Of a DNA stretch of 64,000 nt, positions 1-8,823 are shown piece after piece. The notes beneath the pieces were generated by a model that saw only the letters and a program-made list of their open reading frames with translations, did not search any database and was not told where the DNA came from. Each line of letters opens with the position of its first letter. Within the stretch, counting starts at the first letter, position 1. The position numbers and the translations under genes are program-made. Source of the DNA: SSC4 sp964443225 (GTDB lineage: Bacteria; Chloroflexota; Anaerolineae; SSC4; Amarolineaceae); NCBI GenBank assembly GCA_964443225.1, contig CAYUCC010000006.1, positions 1-64,000 on the forward strand. The letters are read 5' to 3'.

Positions 1-250
1 TGCGACTCCGATCTGCGGAAAGCTTCGAGTACGAGTACGAGTACGAGTAGGAGTAGGACGGCACTCGTACTCGTACTCAGTGCAACGGTACTCGTACTCG
101 TACTCGTGGGTCACCTCGCTTGAGCAAAGCCATCGGCTACGCGCGATCGATGGCCGCGGTCGTGGCAAGTGACCCACTACGAGCTCAGATCCGCGGCAAC
201 CTTCGAGTACGAGTACGAGTACGAGTACGAATAGGACGGTAATCGGACTC
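1..250. repeat. GAGTAC hexamer composite repeat, two near-copies
   Basis: No gene is seen here. Runs of the hexamer GAGTAC (26-58 and 203-235) and its complement (62-80, 89-107) are arranged so that the first run can fold back on the next through a short GGACGGC spacer. A flanking unit (CTCAGATC-GCGG-AA, then the hexamers) recurs about 182 bp apart, at 5 and 184. The same composite unit occurs again, twice, at 56541-56816. The block lies just past the 3' end of the minus-strand acyltransferase gene. Confidence 0.85.
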
Positions 251-913
251 CTAGCGGTAGACGCCGCGGTACTGTTCCGGCATCATCGCAGCCATCGTGC
301 GCATGATTTGTTCGGTGTAGCAGGTCAGCTGTGCGCTGCGTGCCTGATGGGCTTCGGGGGGCAGCACGATCGGCGCACCCACAACCACGTGCACGGCGGG
401 CCAGCGCAGGTGAAGCAGCTCGGTAACGAACTGTTCCTGTCCCCAGGCCACCATCGGAATGAGCGGCACGCCCGTTCGCGCTGCAAGATAGGCGGCGCCG
501 TCATGCCCCTGCTGCAAGGCACCGGTGCGGCTGCGGGTCCCCTCGGGGGCCACGCCCAGGAGTTCACCACGGTCCAGCGCGGCCAACGCCTCTTTGAGGG
601 CGTGCCGGTCAGGTGCACCGCGGGCAACCCAGATCGGGTGCCCGAACAGCCGTAACAGTGGGCCAAAAAACGGGTCGTGCTTGTATTTGTCAGCCGCAAA
701 GGTGGTGACCTGACGTGGCACGACCGCGACCACGACCACGGCATCGAAGCGGTGCAGGTGGTTCGTCACCAGGATGGCCGGTCCGGTCAATGGCAGGTTT
801 TCAGCACCCACCAGGTGAAAGCGTGTTATCAGCTTGACGATCAGCCGCATCAGAACGTGGGCACCACGGTACAACAAGGTGGGTTTTTCAACGGTTTGCG
901 TCGACGTCACCAC
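251..913 (-). CDS. PlsC-like lysophospholipid acyltransferase
   Basis: Likely 1-acylglycerol-3-phosphate acyltransferase: moves an acyl chain to lysophosphatidate in the inner leaflet of the membrane during phospholipid synthesis. About 220 residues, usual for a minimal PlsC protein. Motif I is visible as H-x4-D (NHLHRFD, His52/Asp57) and motif III as PEGTRSR (Glu124-Arg127); a hydrophobic stretch precedes motif I. I chose the GTG start at 913 because GAGGAG lies 9 bases upstream; a TTG at 940 would place this ribosome site inside the gene. Next gene upstream on the same strand is the LysM lipoprotein (54-base gap), so the two may be cotranscribed. Exact acyl acceptor cannot be told from sequence. 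Confidence 0.88.
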   Translation of the reverse strand: MVTSTQTVEKPTLLYRGAHVLMRLIVKLITRFHLVGAENLPLTGPAILVTNHLHRFDAVVVVAVVPRQVTTFAADKYKHDPFFGPLLRLFGHPIWVARGAPDRHALKEALAALDRGELLGVAPEGTRSRTGALQQGHDGAAYLAARTGVPLIPMVAWGQEQFVTELLHLRWPAVHVVVGAPIVLPPEAHQARSAQLTCYTEQIMRTMAAMMPEQYRGVYR

Positions 914-966
914 GATGAATGTCTCCTCTGCCAATCCCAAAATCTGGTTTGTCCCGCGCGGGGACG

Positions 967-2040
967 TTACGGTGCCGGGACCGCCGGTACGCGCCTGGCT
1001 TGTGGAATGATCATAAAACGCGCCACCGGGCCGGCTGCCGGCACCACTTCGATCGTGAAGTCGGTGTGCCCACCGCGCGGAATGACGTTGTGTGCGGGTT
1101 CGGCGCGGCGCACACCGATCACGCGTCCGAGTCCATCGTAGACGACCACCACCAATGACACCTCGACGGCGTCTTCCGGTCCGGTATTGACGACCTGGCC
1201 GGTGACGACATACGAGCCAACCTGTTCGCTGCTCCCCGACGCATCACGGATGACCAGGTCGCGGTAGTAGTTGCCCAGGTACCCCGGCAAACCGCGCAGG
1301 GGCTGCACGACGTAGCTCGCAAATGCCTGGGGTGCGTTGGCGAAGAGCACAGCGAACGGTCCGCGGGCGCCTGCTTCGATGTAGTCGGTTACAATGCCGC
1401 CCTGGGTCGTCGCCAGAACCTGGTTGGTGCTGTCCCGCAAATCGATCGAAATTTCCACCTGTTCCAACGGCTGGTCGCCGGGGTTGACCACCTCACCCAG
1501 GACGTAGAGGCCGCCGCGTGGGATTTCGGCAAAATACAGGTTTTCTACGGTGTACGTGACCGGAATTGGTGTCAGGGTTGGGGTCACGCCCGGCTCGACG
1601 GCGGCAGCGGGGGCCGGAATGATCAACTCCTGGCCGATGCGCAGGCTGCGCGGATCGGCGATACCATTGGTTTCTTGCAGGGTGGCGACGGTGATACCAA
1701 ACCGGGCGGCAACCGCACCCAGGGTATCGCCACGCTGGATCGCGTAGATGACCGGTGTCGGTGTGACGGTGGGTGTAAAGGTCGGTTCGGGCGTGTAGGG
1801 GGCCGGTGTGGCCGTGGGGCGCTGCGTAACCGCCGCCGTGATGACCAGTGTCGGGGTGGGCGGCACGGGCGTTGCTGTGGGACGGGTGATGACCTGGCCA
1901 CAGCTGGTGAGGAGCAGCACCCACAGGATGCTGCCGGCCAGTGATACCAGCCCTGAGCGTGCCGCGTTTTTGTGTCGATTGCAAACCACGGAATGTATGA
2001 ATAAAAAAGTCAGGGTGAATCGTTTGCGTAAAGGTCTCAT
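967..2040 (-). CDS. LysM-domain lipoprotein with FxLyD-like domain
   Basis: Secreted, lipid-anchored protein of unknown role, probably binding cell-wall glycan. The N-terminus has a basic then hydrophobic stretch ending in the lipobox LTSC, followed by a Pro/Thr-rich linker (repeated TPTP). A LysM domain follows at about residues 99-143 (IQRGDTLGAVAARFG...LRIGQELIIP). The C-terminal half resembles FxLyD/DUF3426-type beta domains (YVLGEVVNPGDQPLEQVEI, later YVVTGQVVNTGPEDAVEV). The start is uncertain: ATG at 2040 gives 357 residues but a long signal peptide; GTG at 1989 gives a more ordinary one; neither has a strong ribosome site. Divergent from the M4 protease gene. Confidence 0.8.
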   Translation of the reverse strand: MRPLRKRFTLTFLFIHSVVCNRHKNAARSGLVSLAGSILWVLLLTSCGQVITRPTATPVPPTPTLVITAAVTQRPTATPAPYTPEPTFTPTVTPTPVIYAIQRGDTLGAVAARFGITVATLQETNGIADPRSLRIGQELIIPAPAAAVEPGVTPTLTPIPVTYTVENLYFAEIPRGGLYVLGEVVNPGDQPLEQVEISIDLRDSTNQVLATTQGGIVTDYIEAGARGPFAVLFANAPQAFASYVVQPLRGLPGYLGNYYRDLVIRDASGSSEQVGSYVVTGQVVNTGPEDAVEVSLVVVVYDGLGRVIGVRRAEPAHNVIPRGGHTDFTIEVVPAAGPVARFMIIPQARRVPAVPAP

Positions 2041-2109
2041 CCACTGCATTGTATCCGCGCCGGCACAAAAGCAAAAAAATCCTCCCGGCCTGTGTCGATT
2101 TTTGTTCAG

Positions 2110-2138
2110 TGGACTTTCCGCTGTAATGGCGCTATAAT
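2110..2138 (+). promoter_or_regulatory. Sigma70-type promoter for the M4 protease gene
   Basis: A -35 box TGGACT at 2110-2115 and a perfect -10 box TATAAT at 2133-2138 are 17 bases apart, ending 54 bases before the protease ATG. A strong ribosome site AGGAGG at 2183-2188 follows. Confidence 0.7.
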
Positions 2139-2192
2139 CTGGGTGCTCGCTGCTGCCAACGAACCGGTTATCACGACCCATGAGGAGGACCT

Positions 2193-4220
2193 ATGGCCCG
2201 TCGTTTTGTCTCGCGATCTTTCTTCGTCGTGTTCCTGGTGATTTTTGTCCTGGCCAGCGTGCCGGCCGCCGGCGCCCCACCCGGTCCGGACAGCTTCCAG
2301 CAGGACGGACCGGGTCAGCTTACGATTACCCGTGATCGTATCACGGGTGCCGTCACCTTTGTGCGCGGCCTGCCTGGGATTGCCAGTGGCACCACCGCCG
2401 CCCAGCTCGCCAGCGACCCGTACGGCACCGCCCTGACTTTCCTGGCGCAATACGAACAGTTGCTTGGTATGTCTGGCCTGTCCAACAACCTGGTTGGCCA
2501 GGAAGTCGTGGTTGACGAGTTGGGCATGACACACGTGCGCTTTCGCCAGGTGCACCGGGGTGTGACTGTCTTCGCCGCCGAGGTCATCGTGCATTACGCG
2601 CCCGATGCCACCACGGTGCGCGCCGTCAACGGTCACTACGTGCCAGGGATCGTGCTCGACATAACGCCCAAGTTGACAGCCGGCGATGCCATCCGCCGCG
2701 CCGGGTCCATCGAGCCAGCCGCGGTGCTCGCGTCGCCGCCTGAACTCACGGTGTACAGCGCGGCCATCGATCCGGCGGTGAAGGGGAATCACCTGGCCTG
2801 GTTGGTGCGCCTGCTCGATGAGGCCCGTCCTGCACGCACGCTCTACGTTATCGATGCGCACACCGCGGCCGTATTGACCTCGTACAACGAACTTGACACT
2901 GCACGTGTGCGGCAGGTCTACACGGCGAATCACTCGCAGACGCTGCCCGGCACCCTGGTACGCAGCGAAGGTGCACCCCCCACCGGCGATGCCGATACCG
3001 ACCACGCCTACGACTTCCTGGGTGATACCTACAACTACTACTTCAACAACTTTGGCCGCGACAGTTACAACAACGCCGGCGCTGCCATGAAGGCCACCGT
3101 GCACTACGGCACCAACTACCAAAACGCATTCTGGAACGGCACCCAAATGGTCTTCGGCGATGGCTTCCCGATCGACGATGTCACGGCGCACGAGATGACG
3201 CATGCCGTCACCGAGTACGAAGCCAACCTGGTCTACCAGAACCAGTCGGGTGCACTCAACGAGTCGTTCTCCGACATCTTCGGCGAGATCATCGACATGA
3301 CCAACGGTGCCGGCAACGACACCCAGCCGGTCGCCTGGCTGATGGGCGAAGACCTGCCGGGCATTGGTGCCATCCGCAGCATGGCCGATCCGCCGCAGTT
3401 TGGTGATCCCGACCGCGTGTCCGCGTACGTATGTACCAGCTCTGACAACGGCGGCGTGCACACCAACAGCGGTATTCCCAACAAAGCCGCCTATTTGATG
3501 GCCGCCGGCGGCACCTTCAACGGGCGCACGGTCAGCGGCATCGGCCTCGACAAGATGGGCCGTGTGCAGTACCGCAGCCTCACGCAGTACCTGACCGCAT
3601 CGGCCACCTTCGTCGACGACTACAATGCCCTCAACCAGTCGTGTCTCGATCTCGTGGGCACGACGGGGATCACGACTGCCGACTGCACCCAGGTGGATAC
3701 GGCGCTGTTGGCGGTGGAGATGAACACCGCTCCCAGCTGTACCGGCGGTGGCTGTGTCATCCAGGAGACGACCGGTGACCGGTCCCTGTTCACCTCGCCG
3801 GCCGAAGCGATCCAGCTCACGCTTCTGATGTACCAGGCCCGCGAGCAGGTTCTGCGCGGCACGCCGGCGGGGGACCATCTCATCGATCTCTATTACCGCC
3901 ACAGTGTTGCAGTGACCGGCGCCCTGGTGCGTGATCCGCACTTGCGACACGAACTGGCGGCATTCCTGCGTGATGTGGCCCCAGGGCTGGAAGCACTGCG
4001 TGCGCAGGATCGACTGCGCGCCGAAAGTCTGACCGTCTCACAGGAGACGGCGGCGCACCTGTGGGCGGTGTTGGACGGCCTGGTGGCCGCCGACCCCACC
4101 AGCGATCTGGCACAGGCCATCCATGCCGAACTGGCGTGGTCCGACGTCGACGCGCTGGCCGGGCAGTCCTACGCCGCCGCCTGGCAGCGCATGAATGATC
4201 GTATGGCGGTTAGAGAGTAG
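2193..4220 (+). CDS. Secreted M4 (thermolysin-family) metalloprotease
   Basis: Extracellular zinc endopeptidase, 675 residues. Signal peptide at about residues 1-28 (ending VPAAGA), then an FTP/PepSY-type propeptide to about residue 240, then the M4 catalytic domain. Zinc site HEMTH (His333, Glu334, His337) with third ligand Glu357 in GALNESFSD, and the catalytic histidine His423 in VHTNSGIPNKA; the spacing matches thermolysin (142/146/166/231). The last ~140 residues, after GGCVIQETTGD, form a helical extension not usual in thermolysins. AGGAGG lies 4 bases before the ATG and a promoter at 2110-2138. Downstream are a dockerin-like secreted protein and an ATPase-TPR protein on the same strand. 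Confidence 0.95.
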   Translation: MARRFVSRSFFVVFLVIFVLASVPAAGAPPGPDSFQQDGPGQLTITRDRITGAVTFVRGLPGIASGTTAAQLASDPYGTALTFLAQYEQLLGMSGLSNNLVGQEVVVDELGMTHVRFRQVHRGVTVFAAEVIVHYAPDATTVRAVNGHYVPGIVLDITPKLTAGDAIRRAGSIEPAAVLASPPELTVYSAAIDPAVKGNHLAWLVRLLDEARPARTLYVIDAHTAAVLTSYNELDTARVRQVYTANHSQTLPGTLVRSEGAPPTGDADTDHAYDFLGDTYNYYFNNFGRDSYNNAGAAMKATVHYGTNYQNAFWNGTQMVFGDGFPIDDVTAHEMTHAVTEYEANLVYQNQSGALNESFSDIFGEIIDMTNGAGNDTQPVAWLMGEDLPGIGAIRSMADPPQFGDPDRVSAYVCTSSDNGGVHTNSGIPNKAAYLMAAGGTFNGRTVSGIGLDKMGRVQYRSLTQYLTASATFVDDYNALNQSCLDLVGTTGITTADCTQVDTALLAVEMNTAPSCTGGGCVIQETTGDRSLFTSPAEAIQLTLLMYQAREQVLRGTPAGDHLIDLYYRHSVAVTGALVRDPHLRHELAAFLRDVAPGLEALRAQDRLRAESLTVSQETAAHLWAVLDGLVAADPTSDLAQAIHAELAWSDVDALAGQSYAAAWQRMNDRMAVRE

Positions 4221-4234
4221 GCGCGGGCGGGCGC

Positions 4235-4393
4235 TATCGCTGGGCGACTGGAAGTCGCGGCTACACAGACGAAGCCCGACCAGGTCGGGCTGGGTGGTTG
4301 CGACCCCCCAGTCCGCTTCAGCGGACTTGAGCTATCAGCCTGGCGTTCAAACGCCAGGAAGCTATCAGCCTGGCGTTCAAACGCCAGGCTCAA
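4235..4393 (+). repeat. REP-like palindromic repeats (first locus)
   Basis: Palindrome AGTCCGCTTCAGCGGACT at 4309-4326, then two copies of AGCTATCAGCCTGGCG with a self-complementary CCTGGCGTTCAAACGCCAGG. Preceded by GAAGTCGCGGCTACACAGAC, a motif often seen with such elements. The same family recurs at 33079-33416, 37838-37866 and 39478-39617. It sits between two genes and is probably not translated. Confidence 0.85.
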
Positions 4394-4410
4394 AGAAAGG
4401 ACGATCCCAC

Positions 4411-5934
4411 ATGCAGCGCAGAAACCTCCGTTACCTGGTTGCCACCGCCCTGCCGCTGCTCCTGCTCGTCGTGGGCTGGAGCCTGGCGGGCGCGGCGCCG
4501 GCGGCCGGCCGTATCGATGCCGGCTCCTGGGAGCCGGTGAGTCTGCCGGGCAGCCAGCTTGCGAGCCTGGTGGGCGCCGACGCAGGTGATTTGTTTGCCT
4601 TTGCCTACCGGCCGGCTACCCAGACCTGGCAGAGTATTCCCTTCCAGATCGACCAGGTCGATGCGGCGGGCAACTACACGACAACCGACGAAATTCCAAC
4701 CTTCGACAGCAACGACGAGCTCGTCCTTATGGTGCGTGACCTGGGCGGGCAGGCGCTGCCCGCCGCCTGGTTGAGTCTTACCGATCGTTTTTCCCTGCCG
4801 CGCGTGGCTGTTAAGGTCACGGACCCGCTGAACGCTTCCGATGCAGGCTGGGTGTACGTTTTTCGGTCCCAGGATTCTGTCGCCGTCACCACCACCGACT
4901 ACATCAACTACAACACGTTCAACCACAGTTTCGATTCGCCGGCCTACAACGCCGGTCTCTCGCCGCTGAATCCCGGGGCCACGGGCTGGCACCCCGGTTT
5001 GGACAGTTTGCAGATCAAAAACCACGTGCCCACCCCAAGCGACATCCTGGATCGCACCCACATCCGGATCGGTATCCGTCCGCGATTCCTTGGGTTCTGC
5101 CTGCCGGCCCAATATCTCTGTGAAGCCGACCTGTCACAGTACCTGCCGCCCGACTTCGACTTGCAGCCGACGCTGGATGGACCGGTGCGTGTCGCCGGGG
5201 GCAGCCCCATCACGCCGAGCCACATCTATCGCGACAGCCTGTACGTCCAGTCGGGGCTCGATCTCGCTGTGCTTGCCTACGATCCCAACGTCTGCGATGT
5301 CAGCTACATGCACGTAACCTTCGATTTGCGCAACCCCACGGCCAGTGGGTATACCGGGGCCACCTACTACGACTCGGCGGGCAGCACCGACGCCGTCAAC
5401 GGCGTGCCGGCTACCATCACCGGCGCGCCGCGCAGCTGGACCCAGTACAGCGGCAGCCAGGGCAGTATCGTGGCGCTCAACAACCTGACGGCGAGCGGCG
5501 GTACCGCCTCCCATTACTACCGGGACAACAGCAGCAGCGGCAGCTGCACCGATGGTGATCCCAATGAAACGGGCACGGTGGGCTCGTTTGGCGAGGCAGG
5601 CACCGTCATTCAGAACCCCACCGGCATCCTGCGCATCACGCTGGCCGGTGTCATCCTGCCGCCGGCGGGCGGTCCGGTTGGCCAGACGCCGCGGTCGTAC
5701 CTGGACAATCCGCTGCAAACAACGGCGCAGACGCAGTACTTCTGCAGCGCCGTCGATATCAACGCCGACAACCAGGTCGACGTCACGGGCGACATCACGC
5801 CAGCCGCGGCCGCCTGGGGCTGCACGACGGGCCAGGGGTGTTACCTGCCAGCGGCCGATATCGACCAGGACGGCGACATCGATGTGCACGACGTACAGAC
5901 GGTCACCAGCTGTTTTGGCTGGGTGCATCCGTAA
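4411..5934 (+). CDS. Secreted protein with C-terminal dockerin-like calcium repeats
   Basis: Secreted protein of 507 residues, function not recognised. Signal peptide MQRRNLRYLVATALPLLLLV...AGAAPAAG at residues 1-32. The middle (~40-450) is beta-rich with no motif I can name. The C-terminus has two EF-hand-like, dockerin-type calcium loops: DINADNQVDVTGDI and DIDQDGDIDVHDV. These resemble dockerin modules of exported proteins in Chloroflexota, though cohesin partners are not visible here. The start at 4411 has AAAGGA upstream; a longer frame from 4195 would translate through the REP-like repeats and is rejected. Same strand as the M4 protease (190-base gap) and 31 bases before the ATPase-TPR gene. 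Confidence 0.75.
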   Translation: MQRRNLRYLVATALPLLLLVVGWSLAGAAPAAGRIDAGSWEPVSLPGSQLASLVGADAGDLFAFAYRPATQTWQSIPFQIDQVDAAGNYTTTDEIPTFDSNDELVLMVRDLGGQALPAAWLSLTDRFSLPRVAVKVTDPLNASDAGWVYVFRSQDSVAVTTTDYINYNTFNHSFDSPAYNAGLSPLNPGATGWHPGLDSLQIKNHVPTPSDILDRTHIRIGIRPRFLGFCLPAQYLCEADLSQYLPPDFDLQPTLDGPVRVAGGSPITPSHIYRDSLYVQSGLDLAVLAYDPNVCDVSYMHVTFDLRNPTASGYTGATYYDSAGSTDAVNGVPATITGAPRSWTQYSGSQGSIVALNNLTASGGTASHYYRDNSSSGSCTDGDPNETGTVGSFGEAGTVIQNPTGILRITLAGVILPPAGGPVGQTPRSYLDNPLQTTAQTQYFCSAVDINADNQVDVTGDITPAAAAWGCTTGQGCYLPAADIDQDGDIDVHDVQTVTSCFGWVHP

Positions 5935-5965
5935 GCCAGCACGGTAAGAGACAGACAGGTTATCC

Positions 5966-8794
5966 ATGAACCACGGGCAGTTTGTAGGCCGCGCGCATGA
6001 GCTGGTCCAACTCGACAGCGCCCTCGCGGCGGCGGTTACGGGCAAAGGACGGGTGATTTGTGTAGCCGGTGAAGCAGGTATCGGCAAAACCAGGCTGGTC
6101 CAGGAGTTCACACGGCTGGCGCAGGAGCGTCACGCCGACCTGCTCGTCGCCATTGGCGACTGCAGCGCCCAGGGCGGTATCGGTGAAGCTTACCTGCCGT
6201 TTCGTGAGGTCCTGGGACTGCTGACCGGCGACCTGGAAACGAAACTGGCGCAGGGTGTCATCACCGGTGAGAACGCACGTCGCCTGCAGCAGGTCCTGGT
6301 CAAGTCCGGGCTGATCCTGCTCGACGTCGGGTACAACCTGGTGGACACCCTGGTGCCTGGTGGTAACCTGATTACCACGCTGGGTCGTTCGGCATCCAAA
6401 CACAGCGGGCTCGATGCCAAACTCGAGAAGCTGGCGGCATCACGACCGGCGGGGGGTACGCTGTCGGCCGACACCGTCGATCGCGAGAGCATGTTCGAGC
6501 AGTGCACACGTTTTCTGACGACGCTGGCGTCCAGCCACCCGCTGATCATCGTCATCGATGACCTGCAGTGGGCCGACAGTTCGTCGTTGAGCCTGCTGTT
6601 CCACCTGGGGCGGCGCATCGATCACGCGCCGATTCTCGTGGTCGGCTGTTACCGGCCGGACGAAGTAGCGCTGGAACGTAACGGCCAGCGCCATCCGCTG
6701 GAAAAGGTGCTGGCCGAATTCCAGCGCTACTACGGTGAGATCACCGTTGTATTGGATTGGCCGGATGCAGCCAGTGCCGCCGCACTGCTCGATGCCTACC
6801 TGGATGCGGTGCCCAATCGGCTGGGTCCCGCGTTTCGTGCCGCCCTGCTGCGCCAAACCGGCGGCAATCCGCTGTTTCTCGTCGAGTCACTTACTTTGCT
6901 GGCCGAACGGGGCGCCATCGTGCAGGATGACGCAGGTCGCTGGCACGAAGTGGGTGAGTTGGATTGGCAGATCCTGCCGGCACGCATCGAAGGCGTGCTG
7001 GACGAACGCATTGGCCGCCTGGACCCAGACCTGCGCGAGACACTCACGATTGCCAGCGTAGAAGGCGAGCGTTTCACGGCCGAGATCGTCGCCCGCCTGC
7101 GCAGCGTCGATGAACGCAGCCTGGTGCTGCGCCTGAGTGAAGAGCTGGGAAAAAAGCAGCATGTGATCGGGTCTGGTACCATCGAGCGCATCGACAACCG
7201 GCGGGTGTCGCGCTACAGTTTTCTGCAGAAACTGCTGCAGCGGCACCTGTACGAGAAGCTGGATGAAGTTGAGCGGACCTATCTGCACGAGGATGTGGGT
7301 AACCTGCTGGAGGAACTCTACCGTTCACGGCTCGACGAGGCGGCTGTACAATTGGCCTGGCATTTTGATGCCGCCGGCCTGGCTGACAAGGCGGCGGCAT
7401 ACCACTGGCGGGCGGGACAGGTGGCGGCCCGGCGTTTTGCGCACGCCGAGGCAGCCCAGCATCTGACCCGTGCCCTGGTGCTGACGTCCGAGGCCGATCA
7501 AGAGAAACGCTATGACATCCTGCTCGAGCGCGCCACGGTGTATGACTGGATGGGACAGCATGCGGCACAAGACGAAGACCTGCAGGCGCTGGCTAAGCTG
7601 GCCGCGGCACACGGGAATCCGGCGCGGCTGGCAGAAATCGAGCTGCGTCTGGCCGACCTGGCCCGGTTGACCGGTGATTATGACCGGGCGCTGGCGTTTG
7701 TCGGGCAGGCCCTGAGCCATGCCGGTCAGGACCCGGCGCTCGAGGCACAGGCGTACGGCATGTGGGGGCGTGTGCTCATTCACCGCGGCGCCTACGCTGA
7801 GGCCACGGAGACGCTCGAACTGGCCCTGCTGGCGAGTGAGGATCGCGACCGCCCTGATTTACGCGCTCAGATCGATTTTGATCTGGGTGTGGCCCATTAT
7901 CACCAGAACATCCTGGATACGGCGCAGGAGCATTTTGACCGGGCGCGTCTCCTGTTCGAACAGGCGTCCAACCGCCGTGGTGTGATCCAATGCCTGCGCA
8001 TGACGGCAACGGTCCATTACCTGTCTGGCCGGCTCACTGCGGCCCTGGCTGACATGCAGCAGGCGCTGGCACTGAGCCGGGTCACGGGCTGGCGCCACAG
8101 CGAGGCGTTTGTGCTGGGCAACCTGGGTGGGCTGCAGTTCGACCTGGGTGATTACGCCGCGGCGCACGCAAATTATACGCAGGCGTGCGAGTTATGTCGC
8201 GACATCGGGGACCGCGAAGGTGAAGCGGTTGGCCTGGACACATTGGGGTTGATTGCCCTGCATCGCCAGGAGGTCACGACCGCCCGCGATTTGTTCATGC
8301 AGGCGCACGCCATCCAGGAAAAAATCGGCGACCGGCGCGGCGCGGCCTATACGCTGACCCACCTCGGTTACGCGCTGGCCGCCAGCGACGATCTGGCTGC
8401 CGCCACCGAGGCTTTTCACCAGGCGCTGGCGATCCGTGACAAACTGCAGCCGCACAGTGGTCCGGCCGTCGATGCGATCGCCGGGTTGGCGCGCGTGGCC
8501 ATGGCAGCCGGCCGGACGGACGAGGCGTATCGGGGAGTCATTGCTGCACTGACCTGGATGGAAACGCATGATCCCAATCAGGTGGAGTACCCGGTCCAGG
8601 TGTGTTTGATCTGTTTCCAGGTTGCACGTGGGTTAGGAGCACGTTTTCCCGACAGCCAGGCACTGGCGCATCGTGCCCTGGAGCTGGGCTACAAACTGCT
8701 GACCCAGCGGGCAGCGCGCATCGACGATGCGGCATTGCGCCAGATGTACCTCGACAATGTTCCGTTCAACCAGGAGTTGAGGAGTAGGAAGTAG
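5966..8794 (+). CDS. AAA-type ATPase with TPR repeats (MalT/AfsR-like)
   Basis: Large STAND/AAA-type signalling ATPase of 942 residues, probably cytoplasmic. Walker A GEAGIGKT at residues 35-42 and Walker B LIIVIDDLQWAD at about 193-204, followed by a winged-helix-like stretch (~340-450) and many TPR repeats (~480-880; for example ALADMQQALALSRVTGW, GDYAAAHANYTQACELC). No LuxR-type DNA-binding domain or cyclase domain is visible, unlike full MalT or adenylate-cyclase fusions, so the output is unknown. It starts 31 bases after the dockerin-like gene and may be cotranscribed. The stop codon lies inside a hairpin shared with the convergent gene. Confidence 0.82.
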   Translation: MNHGQFVGRAHELVQLDSALAAAVTGKGRVICVAGEAGIGKTRLVQEFTRLAQERHADLLVAIGDCSAQGGIGEAYLPFREVLGLLTGDLETKLAQGVITGENARRLQQVLVKSGLILLDVGYNLVDTLVPGGNLITTLGRSASKHSGLDAKLEKLAASRPAGGTLSADTVDRESMFEQCTRFLTTLASSHPLIIVIDDLQWADSSSLSLLFHLGRRIDHAPILVVGCYRPDEVALERNGQRHPLEKVLAEFQRYYGEITVVLDWPDAASAAALLDAYLDAVPNRLGPAFRAALLRQTGGNPLFLVESLTLLAERGAIVQDDAGRWHEVGELDWQILPARIEGVLDERIGRLDPDLRETLTIASVEGERFTAEIVARLRSVDERSLVLRLSEELGKKQHVIGSGTIERIDNRRVSRYSFLQKLLQRHLYEKLDEVERTYLHEDVGNLLEELYRSRLDEAAVQLAWHFDAAGLADKAAAYHWRAGQVAARRFAHAEAAQHLTRALVLTSEADQEKRYDILLERATVYDWMGQHAAQDEDLQALAKLAAAHGNPARLAEIELRLADLARLTGDYDRALAFVGQALSHAGQDPALEAQAYGMWGRVLIHRGAYAEATETLELALLASEDRDRPDLRAQIDFDLGVAHYHQNILDTAQEHFDRARLLFEQASNRRGVIQCLRMTATVHYLSGRLTAALADMQQALALSRVTGWRHSEAFVLGNLGGLQFDLGDYAAAHANYTQACELCRDIGDREGEAVGLDTLGLIALHRQEVTTARDLFMQAHAIQEKIGDRRGAAYTLTHLGYALAASDDLAAATEAFHQALAIRDKLQPHSGPAVDAIAGLARVAMAAGRTDEAYRGVIAALTWMETHDPNQVEYPVQVCLICFQVARGLGARFPDSQALAHRALELGYKLLTQRAARIDDAALRQMYLDNVPFNQELRSRK

Positions 8795-8823
8795 GGAGTA
8801 CGGGGTAGAACCTACTTCCTACT
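8783..8823. terminator. Bidirectional hairpin between convergent genes
   Basis: Perfect 13-bp arms AGTAGGAAGTAGG (8783-8795) and CCTACTTCCTACT (8811-8823) with a 15-base loop. The stop codon of the plus-strand gene (8792-8794) and that of the minus-strand gene (8812-8814) both lie in the arms, so both proteins end in S-R-K. No long T-run follows, so termination is inferred. Confidence 0.6.

Noticed and set aside
2106..3950. 614-residue minus-strand frame opposite the M4 protease
   Set aside because: A shadow frame in GC-rich DNA: no family-like motif, opposite a certain gene.
4195..4410. N-terminal extension of the dockerin-like protein
   Set aside because: It would translate REP-like repeats; the signal peptide begins at 4411 behind a ribosome site.
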